A stretch of DNA of 64,000 nucleotides from Mesorhizobium loti. GTDB lineage: Bacteria > Pseudomonadota > Alphaproteobacteria > Rhizobiales > Rhizobiaceae. Where the stretch lies: positions 2,542,001 to 2,606,000 of the forward strand of contig AP017605.1 of the NCBI GenBank assembly GCA_002356515.1. Reading direction: 5' to 3'. Positions 10,601 to 18,514 of the stretch are shown piece by piece; position 1 is the stretch's first letter, and the number at the start of each line of letters is the position of its first letter. Made by a program: the position numbers and the translations under genes. The notes under the pieces are model-generated. The model saw nothing but the letters and a program-made list of their open reading frames with translations, was not told the DNA's origin and did no database searches.

Positions 10601-11070
10601 GATCCCCCGGCGAATTTCGAGGAGTCGATGTCTGTAACGGTTGCAGAGGGGGCAATTTTTGCCGCCGTGCCACCGGGCGAATAGTTCAAGATTGCGGATG
10701 TGCCGCTAGCCGCCCCGTTCAGATCCACGACCGGCGCATCATTCACCGCGGCAACGTTTATGGTGATAGATCCGGTACTCGACGAAACGCCACCTTGATT
10801 GTCGCGGACATTGAAATTGAAGGAGGTACTGCCGTTAAAATCGGCGGCAGGAAGGAAGTAAAAAGTATTGGTCGAGTAGACAGTGTTTAGGAGGGCAGGT
10901 TGCGTATGAGCAACATCCAGGTAGAGAGTGCCATTCGAGGGTAGCGAGGCCAGGATATACCCCGTGACCGTCCCATCCTGATCTGTTCCGCTTAAGGTTA
11001 CAGTTATGAGATGATCTTCAGAGCCGCTGAAGCTGGTCTGCGGTGTGGCTTTGGGCAACTTGTTGGCCAT
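7648..11070 (-). CDS. RTX calcium-binding repeat protein, predicted type I secretion substrate
   Basis: A 1140-residue extracellular protein. The first 130 residues repeat the cadherin-like module of the FG-GAP protein (MANKLPKA start, SLPSNGTLYLD, FNFNVRDNQGG). Two almost identical 96-residue Ig-like repeats follow (about residues 275-467; ISYQWQRNTGAGFVNIGGA in each), then a cadherin-like domain. RTX nonapeptides form one block near residues 567-650 (GNDTLSGSAGNDLLDGGDGD) and a second near 1017-1060 (GNDVLNGANGSDHISGGGGD). Between them is an unusual stretch of degenerate G-N/D-D repeats (GSGNDTVHASG, GDGNDTAYIDG). The C-terminus, NHLEASDFAFV, has the hydrophobic tail typical of type I signals. 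It is very probably exported by the adjacent ABC/HlyD pair and folds on meeting external calcium. Role as adhesin or matrix protein is inferred. Confidence 0.92.
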   Translation of the reverse strand: MANKLPKATPQTSFSGSEDHLITVTLSGTDQDGTVTGYILASLPSNGTLYLDVAHTQPALLNTVYSTNTFYFLPAADFNGSTSFNFNVRDNQGGVSSSTGSITINVAAVNDAPVVDLNGAASGTSAILNYSPGGTAAKIAPSATVTDIDSSKFAGGSLRVSITQNKATSDQLTIASDATVTVSNGSVFVGGTKVGAVSGGSNGSDLIISLANGATPSLVSTLLEHISYSNSLGTPPSLPRTVTFTVVDGGGTANGGSDTGLATATINIASANHPPTGTVSVAGTATEDQVLTASNTLADADGLGTISYQWQRNTGAGFVNIGGATNTTYTLGDNDVGATVRVVASYTDGHGTAESVASAATASIANVNDAPTGSVSVAGTATEDQVLTASNTLADADGLGTISYQWQRNTGAGFVNIGGATNTTYTLGDNDVGATVRVVASYTDGHGTAESVASAATASIANVNDAPTAGSLSPLALAVASPLHFTIPSDLFYDPDPGDHLTLTSAQANGDPLPSWISFDPIAGAFTGTPSNFDVGTLEIRITATDTSSADVHVDFALSVVNGVIINGTPGDDTLGGTIDVDAIFGLAGNDTLSGSAGNDLLDGGDGDDTLNGGSGSDVLVGGLGNDTLQDGGGNDSLYGGDGDDNLQLIYSGPSGVSLTQVANGGVGNDTISLNSGAASISYTVDAGDGNDQLTFDGGQSTITGSLGAGNDTAFLGYYNWVPNSSFALDFGEGSNTAYLLVSSSSINLTFGSGNDNVYGEGLNSNVSLSMGDGDNYTNLTTYFVINNLQYSSGSGADYLQAVTQTLSIDTGGGNDIVNVSGGGTLSTGDGDDTVTISGSLTANLGSGNDTVHASGAVSLSAGDGNDTAYIDGAITADLGSGNDVAHLALQSGSPTLTLGIGADSIFIDSWNGAAFATVADFVAGAAGEVLDYSAVLNQLVGWDGSSNPFGSGFMQLVQDGADAVLQVDLDGAASNSTYTDIVRFQNTNVADFTANNFNPAYPTDGSGIAGQVLSGSSVVGTIGDDTIAGTSGNDVLNGANGSDHISGGGGDDTLTGGFGRDTFMFEIGFGHDVVTDFNTTSVGHDVIQLAQSLFADFAAVQTAAVQVNADVVITHDADNTITLTNVDLNHLEASDFAFV
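9671..10246. repeat. Two tandem 288-bp repeats inside the RTX gene
   Basis: The unit at 9671-9958 is followed directly by a nearly identical unit at 9959-10246. Each is 288 bp (96 codons), so frame is kept, and only a handful of substitutions separate them. They encode Ig-like modules in the secreted RTX protein. Such identity suggests recent duplication or gene conversion, and the copy number may vary between strains. Confidence 0.95.
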
Positions 11071-12214
11071 AGGACATACCCCTGATGTTACTCATGGGGT
11101 TACCCGGCATTGGGGGTAGCTCGGGATTCTCACGCGCGGGGCTCACTCGCCTCGGGGCAACAAGAACCCAGTCCAGACGGAGTAATACCGCCCAAACTTG
11201 ATCTCTTCGGAGCTGCCCCTATTGGGTAGCGTCCCCAATCTTTTCCCTCATATTAGCAATACATAAAATAACGTCAGAGTCCAATATTTCTTCAAGAAAG
11301 CAACCCAGTTTTGGAGCAATCCGGCCACCTTGTTCCGGATAGCTCGACAACACTGTCTGTCGCGCCGAATGCGCGCATTCCCCAATTGGATTAGACGTGC
11401 AAGATCACGGCCGGAATGTGCGAAGCCGTGAATCGCTACATTGATTGTGCCATGCCTCGGTCCGAGAAACGCCATTAACGATAATATGTTGGGTGAGCCA
11501 AGTCGTATACAATGACAGATGGTTTGAGGTATAAGCGTTATGATTGCGCGGGGCGTTTGGACTTCGTCGAAACGGCCTTTGTCGGAGGCAGCCATCGATC
11601 CCCGCTGGGATGGGGGCTATGGAAGTGACGGCCGAAGCCGCGGGCGCGTTTGTAGCCGCCTTGTTTCCCATCAAAGGACGCCTGCCGCGAGTGCCGCAAA
11701 CCCATTCGATGGCTGCGTCCTTCGAAACCTACATCCGAAAAGGCTGCATCGAGCCGAACATTTTGCCCACTGAGGTAGCCTAAGGATTGGCTTTTCGTCA
11801 GGCATAACGAAGGCTGCTTTCATCCAAAGGCCAGTTTACGGGGGTTATAATGCGGGTCAATGCCGATACGGGACGAGGCGACTAGTCTGGGGTGTGAGCG
11901 GTGCCGATCGACTATCGCATCTCGACGATTGTCAACAAGTGCTGGCAGGAGCGGGCGGGTGACAGAGCCGAGCGGTGTGGCGGCTGCAGTAGTACCATCA
12001 TGAATACGAAGCCGGCTTGCTGCGAGCGTATGGGCAAGGCATTGTGGGACTAATGTCCTTTCTTGGCCAGATCACCACAAGCGCTTTCTTGAAAGTCCGC
12101 TTTTGAAGTTCCAAGCCAAGAGCCGTCAGTCTGCTCCCGGCCCCTTCCCGGTCGTTGAACCTTACATCAGAGAGGACTGTTCAACGATGGGCGCAACGTA
12201 CCTCTCGACCGCCA
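11071..12214. other. 1.1-kb gene-poor region between the secretion and transfer modules
   Basis: Several short frames are present, but none has a recognisable motif or convincing start. It separates the secretion locus from the transfer genes and contains the upstream region of the RTX gene. I could not identify a promoter, repeat or att site in it. Confidence 0.5.
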
Positions 12215-12430
12215 CTAGTCGCTCTTTTTTCGTGATGCATTGGTGTGCCAGTAGACAGGGTCAGCGACCCACCTATTGATATCGGATTCCCGCCACCCGG
12301 CCCCGTTGACACTGATCTTGATCTGAGCCGGGAACGTGCCTTCGGCGATCTTGCGATAGATGGTCGAGCGAGACAGGCCGGTCCGGGCAAGGACGGTTTG
12401 GAGGCGTATGATACGATCCGGCCCGGACAT
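12215..12430 (-). CDS. AlpA-family helix-turn-helix regulator (possible excisionase-like protein)
   Basis: A 71-residue protein starting MSGPDRIIRLQTVLARTGLS. The compact winged-helix core has the AlpA/MerR-like pattern RTGLSRSTIYRKIAEGTFP followed by GWRESDINRWV, matching the phage AlpA family. The start was chosen at 12430; a longer frame upstream lacks family resemblance. It lies 128 bp downstream of traA on the same strand. AlpA-like proteins act either as transcriptional activators or as recombination directionality factors of integrative elements; in Mesorhizobium symbiosis islands a related protein (RdfS) sits beside transfer genes. Which applies here cannot be told, as no integrase is in the window. 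Confidence 0.8.
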   Translation of the reverse strand: MSGPDRIIRLQTVLARTGLSRSTIYRKIAEGTFPAQIKISVNGAGWRESDINRWVADPVYWHTNASRKKSD

Positions 12431-12558
12431 GGCTTGCCTGCACCTCACTGGTTCTCGCTGATGTCTGCTGGGACAGACAGGACGAACGCATGCCGCAGGC
12501 AATCAGCTTTGTCGCCTCAGCCGACCGCGGAGTGGAAACGGCGGCAAATCGGCAGGTC

Positions 12559-15500
12559 TTAGATCCCAATGCCCCGCCCCTTACCGATACCGTGGCTGAA
12601 GGCGAGTTCCGCGCCCAGACGACGACCCGACTCCACGTTGATGCCAAGCTCGCGCTTGCGGTTCGCAAGCAGGGATTCAAGCTGCGGATCGCGTTCGAGG
12701 CTCTTGGCCATGTCGTACATTGCCGTGCGCGTTGACTTGTAGCCGGACATGTCGCCGGCCTGGTATTGGTGCTGGCTCGTCCGTTCGAGCTTTTGCCAAC
12801 GTTCCACGAACCGGTCGGCACGGCGGCCGGGATCGATGTCCATCCCGGTGCGGATTTCCGTCTCAAGCTGGAGAGCAAGCACGATGCGGCTGACGCGACC
12901 GGCCCCCGCCTCGCGGACAAGTTCGGGATTTTTCACATAAGCCGCTTCGGCATCGCGCCAGCCATGCGGCCGCACCTTCTCGAAAGCGTTACGGGCATCC
13001 CTCAATTCGCGCATCTGGTCGGGACTGCCCCGCCCGTCCGCATTTGCGTTGTGCAACATCGCGTCGATCGCACGCGCGTGGCGCACAAGCGCTTGCGTAC
13101 GAGCGCCGCGCAACGCAGCTTCTGGATCCAGTGGTGCTTCCGTGTTGCGCTGTGCATCCGGCCTTGGCTTCTCCCTTTCCGGCCTGGCAGCGCCATTTGC
13201 GATCTGCGCCCCAACATTTTCCCTTCCCGGCCCAGGTTCACGTTCCTGCATGGGCTCCGCTTCTCCAGGCGAGCGCAACCCGTCCAGCAGTCCGCCGATC
13301 CTGTCACCCAACTTCTCCGGAACGACCCGGCGCACGATCTCGACCAGGCGCTCGCGGAACGTGATGCCGCGCTGTTCCGCATAGCTCCGAAACGGATCGG
13401 CTTGCTGGTAGTCCGACGCCATGTCCTTGGCTCGATCACGTGACAACGTCCGGAACAGCCGTTCGCGGGTTGAGAAGTCATCGCTGCCGTGATGCAGATC
13501 CATCCTGTCGCGATGTCGCGACAACGCAACGTAGCTGCCATGCGCATCCATGCCCGGTGTAGCGAGCACGTGGGTGCGGTCGACGGTCATGCCCTGGGCC
13601 TTGTGGATGGTCGCGGCATAGCCGTGGTCGATGTCGGCATAGTCTTTCAGGTCAAAGCGTACAGACCTGCCGTCGTCGGTTTGAACCGTCATGCTCTGGA
13701 AGCTGACCTCTCCGATCACGCCAAGCGTGCCGTTCTTGACGTCGAGCGACCGCTCGTTGCGCAGGAACATGACCCGGTCGCCGTTCGCGAAGTTTCTTGT
13801 GCCGCGCTCGACATCCACCTGAACCTCGTCGCCGAGATCGCCGGCAATGCGCATGCGCTCACGCGCTGCCTGGTTGAGCGCGCGTACTTCGTCGTTTGTG
13901 TGGGTGAGGATGATCCGGCTTGCCTCTGGATGCGCCTGCCTGTCGCGATCCCAGCGCTCGACAAGTTCACCTCGCGCGTCGTCCCGCGTCGCAGCCTGGT
14001 GCACCATGCCTTGCGCGTCGTAGGCGCTGATGGCGGCGGCAATCCTGCCGGACGCCAGATCGCGCGTGGCATCGCGCTGCCAGTCCTCGCGCTGCCGGCG
14101 CACCTGGCCAATTTCGACGCCGCCGTGTCGCTCGTGAATCGAACGGAATGCAGCGCCGGCCTCGATTGCCTGCAGCTGCTGCGGATCGCCGACGAGGACG
14201 ACCTTTGCACCAGCGTCCGCCGCATGGGAAAGCACGCGCTCCAACTGGCGCGTGCCGACCATGCCGGCCTCATCGATCACCAGGACGTCGCGCGTGGTGA
14301 GCAGATCCCTGCCCTGTCCCCAGCTATGCTCCATACTGGCGATGGTGCGTGACGGGATGCCTGATCCGCCTTCCAGATTCTCGGCGGCAATGCCGGAGAG
14401 TGCCGCGCCTCGAACCTCGTAGCCCGCCGCTGCCCATGCCTGGCGCGCAACCCCCAGCATGGCGCTCTTGCCCGTCCCGGCAAAACCGACAACGACACCA
14501 AGACCGCGACCATCGGTGATGTGCGCAAGTGCATCGCTTTGTTCGCCTGACAGGACAAGCCCGCGTTGCGCGGCCCGCGCCAGTGCTGCCTCGCGATGTG
14601 CGTCACTCACGGGATGGCGCTCGTTCAAATCGATACGCTCCGCCGCGCGGTGAAGGCGCTGCTCGGTCTCGATCATCTGCCTTGTGGTGAACCGGTCTTC
14701 GCCGCGCCCATCCTTGCCGAGTTCGACCAGATCGGGTGCGTTGCTGATCGCGGCCACCACCTCGTTGAACTGCTCCATTCCTTCGCTGTGGCGATGCGCA
14801 AACTTCGCAATGTCTCTTCGGGTGAAGGTCGATTGCTGATGGGTGATGGCATCCAGCGCCACGGATGGATCAGCAATGATGCGCGCACCATTGTTGCGCG
14901 CGATCTCGCGATGCAGTTCGGCGCGATCTGCTTCAATGTCGCCAGCGTCAAGTCCGTTGCCCTCAATACGTTGAGCCGGTGCACCGATCTGGGTTTGCGG
15001 CTCCAGGCCAATGCCCTGCGCTTCCAGACTGCGATGATCGATGCGCGCGTCGATGTCGAGTTCGGTCAGGCGTTCATTGGTCAGCTCCGCCCACCGCTCG
15101 CGCCAGCGTTCAACCAGCTGGGTAGCATTCCAGTCGCGTACCTTCGCGCCAAAACCATTCTCGTCCACGGACCGCATGGTCAGCATGACATGAGCATGCG
15201 GTTTTGCACTGCCGTCCTCCGCCCTGTCCCAATGCACATTGAGATCGGCGACCATGCCCCGACTGACAAACTCGACTTGTACAAAGTCGCGCGCCAGTTC
15301 GATGCCTTGCGCCTGGCTGAGTTCACGAGGCAGCGCAAACTCGACCTCGCGGGCAAGCTGCGCATCCTTGCGCACCTCGAACGCCTCAACATCGTTCCAC
15401 AGTCGTTCGCGGTCGCGCCAGGCCTCCGGTGCATTCTCCGGCAGCATCACCTCGGAATGAACGACGCCGCGCTTGGCGGAGAAGTCGTGGCTGCGTTCGA

Positions 15501-15606
15501 TCCGCTCGTCGCATAACCTCGAAGCCGAACGGTAGGCGGCCGACGCGACTGCGCTCGATCCTGCCTTGCGGCCAATGACCTTGACGTGAAGATGATAGAT
15601 CGCCAT
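12559..15606 (-). CDS. traA: Ti-type conjugative relaxase/helicase TraA
   Basis: A 1015-residue protein that would nick DNA at oriT and unwind it during conjugation. The start MAIYHLHVKVIGRKAG is placed at 15606 because this is where the MobA/MobL family begins; 60 further upstream codons are in frame but lie in the oriT region. The relaxase domain occupies about residues 1-230, with AAYRSASRL and the metal-binding histidines of KPHAHVMLTMR. An AAA helicase follows with Walker A GFAGTGKSAML (near 375), Walker B VLVIDEAGM (near 440) and the UvrD-type motif ATIHKAQGMTVDRTHVL (near 660). The tail is shorter than in plasmid TraA proteins but ends cleanly. It is divergent from traC-traD across the candidate oriT, the arrangement of Ti and rhizobial plasmids. 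Confidence 0.9.
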   Translation of the reverse strand: MAIYHLHVKVIGRKAGSSAVASAAYRSASRLCDERIERSHDFSAKRGVVHSEVMLPENAPEAWRDRERLWNDVEAFEVRKDAQLAREVEFALPRELSQAQGIELARDFVQVEFVSRGMVADLNVHWDRAEDGSAKPHAHVMLTMRSVDENGFGAKVRDWNATQLVERWRERWAELTNERLTELDIDARIDHRSLEAQGIGLEPQTQIGAPAQRIEGNGLDAGDIEADRAELHREIARNNGARIIADPSVALDAITHQQSTFTRRDIAKFAHRHSEGMEQFNEVVAAISNAPDLVELGKDGRGEDRFTTRQMIETEQRLHRAAERIDLNERHPVSDAHREAALARAAQRGLVLSGEQSDALAHITDGRGLGVVVGFAGTGKSAMLGVARQAWAAAGYEVRGAALSGIAAENLEGGSGIPSRTIASMEHSWGQGRDLLTTRDVLVIDEAGMVGTRQLERVLSHAADAGAKVVLVGDPQQLQAIEAGAAFRSIHERHGGVEIGQVRRQREDWQRDATRDLASGRIAAAISAYDAQGMVHQAATRDDARGELVERWDRDRQAHPEASRIILTHTNDEVRALNQAARERMRIAGDLGDEVQVDVERGTRNFANGDRVMFLRNERSLDVKNGTLGVIGEVSFQSMTVQTDDGRSVRFDLKDYADIDHGYAATIHKAQGMTVDRTHVLATPGMDAHGSYVALSRHRDRMDLHHGSDDFSTRERLFRTLSRDRAKDMASDYQQADPFRSYAEQRGITFRERLVEIVRRVVPEKLGDRIGGLLDGLRSPGEAEPMQEREPGPGRENVGAQIANGAARPEREKPRPDAQRNTEAPLDPEAALRGARTQALVRHARAIDAMLHNANADGRGSPDQMRELRDARNAFEKVRPHGWRDAEAAYVKNPELVREAGAGRVSRIVLALQLETEIRTGMDIDPGRRADRFVERWQKLERTSQHQYQAGDMSGYKSTRTAMYDMAKSLERDPQLESLLANRKRELGINVESGRRLGAELAFSHGIGKGRGIGI

Positions 15607-15633
15607 CGCGACCAGATCATTTGCACGCCAAAG

Positions 15634-15670
15634 CGTACGTCGGCACGACGTATAAGCGCGCCCTCCCTCG
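15634..15670. other. Candidate origin of transfer (oriT)
   Basis: A perfect 7-bp inverted repeat, TACGTCG (15636-15642) and CGACGTA (15646-15652), is followed at once by TAAGCGCGCCCTCCC (15653-15667). This resembles the nick region of RSF1010/Ti-type oriT sites, which carry a hairpin followed by TAA-(G/A)-TGCGCCCT-like sequence. It sits between divergent traA and traC, where oriT lies in Ti plasmids. A second perfect inverted repeat (CAGCCCG-TCC-CGGGCTG, 15690-15706) lies next to it and may bind accessory proteins. The nick position is inferred from memory of known sites. Confidence 0.75.
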
Positions 15671-15778
15671 AAAAAATCTCGGGATGGACCAGCCCGTCCC
15701 GGGCTGTCTCGGCAACCCTGAAGCCTTCCGGCAGACACTCCCCTATCATTGCCACGTCGACAATCAATGGAGATAGCC

Positions 15779-16105
15779 ATGCGCAAACCACGAGACTTCG
15801 ACGCCGAACTTCACGCCCTCGAAGACAAAGCGCGAGAGCTCAAAACGCGGAAGGTTCAGCAGCTTGGCGAACTGGTGATCGCCACCGGCGCCGATCAGCT
15901 CAGCACCGACGAACTGGCCGGCGCGCTGGTCGCAATCGCCGAAACAAAAGAAACCGCGAAGCGTGAGGCATGGGCCAAGCGTGGGGGCATGTTTTTCGAG
16001 AGCGGCTCCCGGCGAGCTGTTCCGGCGTCTCAGCGCAATCGTCGCGGCGCTCCAGTGCAACAGGGCAGCCCGCAATCGCCGGCAGGCGGCACGGGCTCGG
16101 CATGA
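15779..16105 (+). CDS. traC: Conjugal transfer protein TraC
   Basis: A 108-residue basic protein starting MRKPRDFDAELHALEDKARE, preceded by GGAG. The pattern of an acidic helical N-terminus, then QQLGELVIATGADQLSTDEL, then a K/R-rich helix, is that of the TraC-type accessory proteins encoded opposite traA in Agrobacterium and Rhizobium plasmids. They are thought to help assemble the relaxosome at oriT. The C-terminal Pro/Gly/Ser-rich tail is less typical. traD begins one base after its stop, so the two are probably translated together. Confidence 0.75.
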   Translation: MRKPRDFDAELHALEDKARELKTRKVQQLGELVIATGADQLSTDELAGALVAIAETKETAKREAWAKRGGMFFESGSRRAVPASQRNRRGAPVQQGSPQSPAGGTGSA

Positions 16106-16106
16106 T

Positions 16107-16316
16107 ATGCGGAGTTGGCAGGCCGAGCGGCGCAAGCGCACCCGACACCTGATCGAACTTGGCGGTCTCGTCGTCAAGGCAGGCATTGTCGATCTGACAA
16201 ATGATGATCGCACCATCATTTATGGAGCGCTGCTTTGGATCGCCGCCAAGCTGCAGAGCGATGAAGGCGGGCATGCGCGGGGCCTTTGGGCCGCGAAGGG
16301 AAAGCAGGCATTCTAA
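16107..16316 (+). CDS. traD: Conjugal transfer protein TraD
   Basis: A 69-residue protein with the TraD signature RKRTRHLIELGGLVVKAGIV and a C-terminal GLWAAKGKQAF. The ATG at 16107 follows the traC stop directly; a longer overlapping frame upstream lacks similarity. It is a small relaxosome-associated protein in the Ti-type traC-traD arrangement. No traG coupling gene follows, unlike the usual traCDG operon; degenerate sequence and an IS630 copy come next, so the operon may have been cut here. Confidence 0.78.
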   Translation: MRSWQAERRKRTRHLIELGGLVVKAGIVDLTNDDRTIIYGALLWIAAKLQSDEGGHARGLWAAKGKQAF

Positions 16317-16616
16317 CTGAACGGCATGAAGTCCATAGAAACCAGCGAACATTGAGTTGATTGGCTAGCGGCGGACGGTCCAAGCCGCCCACTTCTGTCT
16401 GAATGGGGTATTATACACGGTCGTGCGGAGCTGATGGAATGTGATCCCAACTATTGCTCAGTTGGCAGCTTGGGGAGCCGGCGGCAGAACCCGCCGCCCC
16501 ATTCACGGCAGCGACGGGCGTCCCACAGGTTAATGGAGCGCGGGACTTGCCGAGGCGCGGGTGGGCCTCTGCCGCGTTAGAAACCATCAGCGACGCCTAA
16601 TGTTCCATCGCGCACC
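16317..16616. other. Gene-free stretch after traD
   Basis: No gene or RNA recognised. In related plasmids traG would start here; I saw no traG-like sequence in any frame. Confidence 0.45.
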
Positions 16617-16780
16617 TCAACGCTTCTTTGGCTTCGGCCTGATCTCCTCGACCCGCACCTTGTCGCCGATCTCCTCGCCCAGGCGAGTGCTTTGGCCATA
16701 TCTTTGGTGGTAAACACTGTGCGCCAATGGCGCGCTTCTTAGATGCTCACGACGTAAGTCGTCTCCGGCTCGTCGGTCAT
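16617..16780 (-). pseudogene. Decayed copy of a 54-residue rhizobial small protein
   Basis: The minus strand begins MTDEPETTYVVSI then a stop, continues after it as HWRTVFTTKD, and in another frame as GEEIGDKVRVEEIRPKPKKR. This matches block by block the intact 54-residue protein at 53155-53319 (MTDKPATTYVVSVFE, NWRTVLTTKD, EIGDKVRIEEITPKSKKR). One stop and one frameshift make it a pseudogene. Function of the family is unknown. Confidence 0.85.
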
Positions 16781-16908
16781 CGGCCGTGGTCCTTCATGGT
16801 TTGTTGACCATATTAGCCCACGATAATAGTCGGACATGATAGGTAGTGAGTACATGCCCACAAGGCCCCGGCGCTTTCGCCCCAGCGCCGGGGCCTCCGC
16901 TCCAATCC

Positions 16909-17178
16909 TTATCCACCCTTGGTCTTGCCGTAGCCGGTTGGGCTGGTGTTCGGCGTATAGGTCAAGCCGACGTCGTTCCCGTTGCATTTCTTGCAGCGAA
17001 GCTTCGGCCTGATATCCCATTCCATTGCTAGCGCATCCGGGCCAAAGCGGTCACGGAGCTTTACCAGGTCGAGCACTTGCTTATGATGCCATGCCGGATC
17101 GCTGCAGAACGCCGTCACGGTCATCTTGCTGTCGACCAGAGATTGGAACGTCCAGCCCTTTGTCATTGGAGCGATCAT
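16909..17178 (-). CDS. Small protein with a zinc-ribbon-like CxxC motif
   Basis: An 89-residue protein whose first Met or the Met at residue 5 could be the start. The C-terminal part, RPKLRCKKCNGNDVGLTY, holds a CxxC knuckle like one half of a zinc ribbon; only one more cysteine (residue 25) is present, so metal binding is uncertain. The type is common among rhizobial small proteins of unknown role. The IS630 element begins 17 bp upstream of its start, so its natural promoter has probably been displaced. Confidence 0.6.
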   Translation of the reverse strand: MIAPMTKGWTFQSLVDSKMTVTAFCSDPAWHHKQVLDLVKLRDRFGPDALAMEWDIRPKLRCKKCNGNDVGLTYTPNTSPTGYGKTKGG

Positions 17179-17194
17179 ATCCGAGCACTAGCTA

Positions 17195-18239
17195 GAGCGT
17201 TTCCTGTTTTGAGAGAATCGTAGGATTCCCAAAGAAGGGTGTTTGTGATTCAAGATGCTGGCTGGATTGGAGGCCAGCATCTGATGACGCGAGCGCTTTC
17301 AAATGATCTTCGTGAGCGTGCAGTAGCGGCAGTTGGCGAGGGGGAGACCTGCCGTGCGGTTGCCTCGCGCTTTGGCGTTGCAGTTTCCTCTGTAGTGAAG
17401 TGGTCGCAGCGTTACCGTGCGACCGGATCGGTGGCGCCGGGCAAGATGGGCGGACACCGCAAGCGCGTTCTGGAGCCGCATCGGGCCTTCATCGTGGAGC
17501 GGATCAATCAGACCTCTGAACTGACGCTGCATCGGCTGAAGGACGAATTGGATGCGCGCGGGGTCAAGGTCTCGCACAATACGGTGTGGCTGTTCCTGCG
17601 CCGCGAGGGGCTGAGCTTCAAAAAAAACGCTGTTCGCCCTTGAGCAGGCACGCGCTGATATTGCCCGCAGGCGTCAGCGATGGCGATCCTGGCAGACCGG
17701 TCTCGATCCGCAGTGCCTGGTCTTCATTGATGAGACCTGGATCAAGACCAACATGGCTCCGCTGCGAGGTTGGGGGCCGAAGGGCAAGCGGCTGCGCGGT
17801 CTGGCGCCGCACGGCCACTGGCGCACGCTGACCTTCCTTGGCGCGCTGCGCTGGGATCGGCTCGCAGCACCTTGCGTCTTCGACGGACCGATCAACGGCC
17901 AATGCTTTCGCGCGTATGTCGAGCAGCAGCTCGTCACCGTTCTGAAGCCCGGCGACATCGTCGTCATGGATAATCTGGGAAGTCATAAGTCGGCGGCCAT
18001 CAGGCAGATGATCAAGGCTGCCGGCGCCAGGCTTTGGTACCTGCCGCCCTACTCTCCAGACCTCAATCCCATCGAGCAGGCCTTCGCCAAGATCAAACAC
18101 TGGATGCGCCAAGCCCAGAAACGCACCGTCGAGGAAACTTGGCGCCACATCGGCCACCTCGTCGAAACCATCGAGGCAGCCGAATGCAGGAACTACTTCG
18201 AAAACGCAGGCTACGCTTCCGTCAAAACGTGAAAGGCTC
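17195..18239 (+). mobile_element. IS630-family insertion sequence, complete ends
   Basis: A 1045-bp element. Its ends are imperfect inverted repeats: GAGCGTTTCCTGTTTTGA at 17195 and GAGCCTTTCACGTTTTGA reading inward from 18239. TA at 17193-17194 and 18240-18241 is the target duplication that IS630/Tc1-type elements generate. It inserted immediately downstream of the DUF768 stop codon and just upstream of the zinc-ribbon gene. Confidence 0.9.
17284..18232 (+). CDS. IS630-family DDE transposase, in two frames
   Basis: The first frame (17284-17643) starts MTRALSNDLRERAVAAV and encodes the helix-turn-helix DNA-binding part. The second holds the DDE catalytic part: FIDETW, VVMDNLGSHK and SPDLNPIEQAFAKIK give the D, D and E. 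The frames join at a run of eight A residues (17620-17627). One A fewer would give a single uninterrupted protein, so expression needs a +1 (or -2) slip there. Some IS630 relatives use programmed frameshifting on such runs; otherwise it is an inactivating indel or a sequencing error. Confidence 0.85.
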
Positions 18240-18242
18240 TAG

Positions 18243-18494
18243 TTAGTCAGCCGAGCCAGGATCGTGATGGACGATCGCGTCCAAGATTGCCTCATAGACA
18301 CTGCCGGTCTCTTCCTCGATGCCGGAGCTGCTTATGCCTTTGGCCTTGGCGTCCGCGAAAAGCTTCTCAGTTAAATCGACAACAGAGATGACATCAGCGC
18401 CAGCCGTTTTAGGGTCGTGGATGGCGATCCATTGATCCGAGAAGTTGATTCCCGAGTGCTCATCCGAGATAGCGAACCGCCGCCTGAGCGACAT
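18243..18494 (-). CDS. DUF768 family small protein, start region frameshifted
   Basis: DUF768 core is clear: GINFSDQWIA, ADVISVVDLTEKLFADAKAK, TGSVYEAILDAIVHHDPG. The usual start, ATG AGC ACT CGG GGA ATC AAC TTC, is present at 18463 but lacks one G, so that ATG is out of frame with the rest. The open frame instead runs to an ATG at 18494 and gives 83 residues. It may be translated from there or be a pseudogene. Family function is unknown. An IS630 copy lies just past its stop codon. Confidence 0.75.
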   Translation of the reverse strand: MSLRRRFAISDEHSGINFSDQWIAIHDPKTAGADVISVVDLTEKLFADAKAKGISSSGIEEETGSVYEAILDAIVHHDPGSAD

Positions 18495-18514
18495 CAGCCA
18501 ATAGGCCCTCCCCG

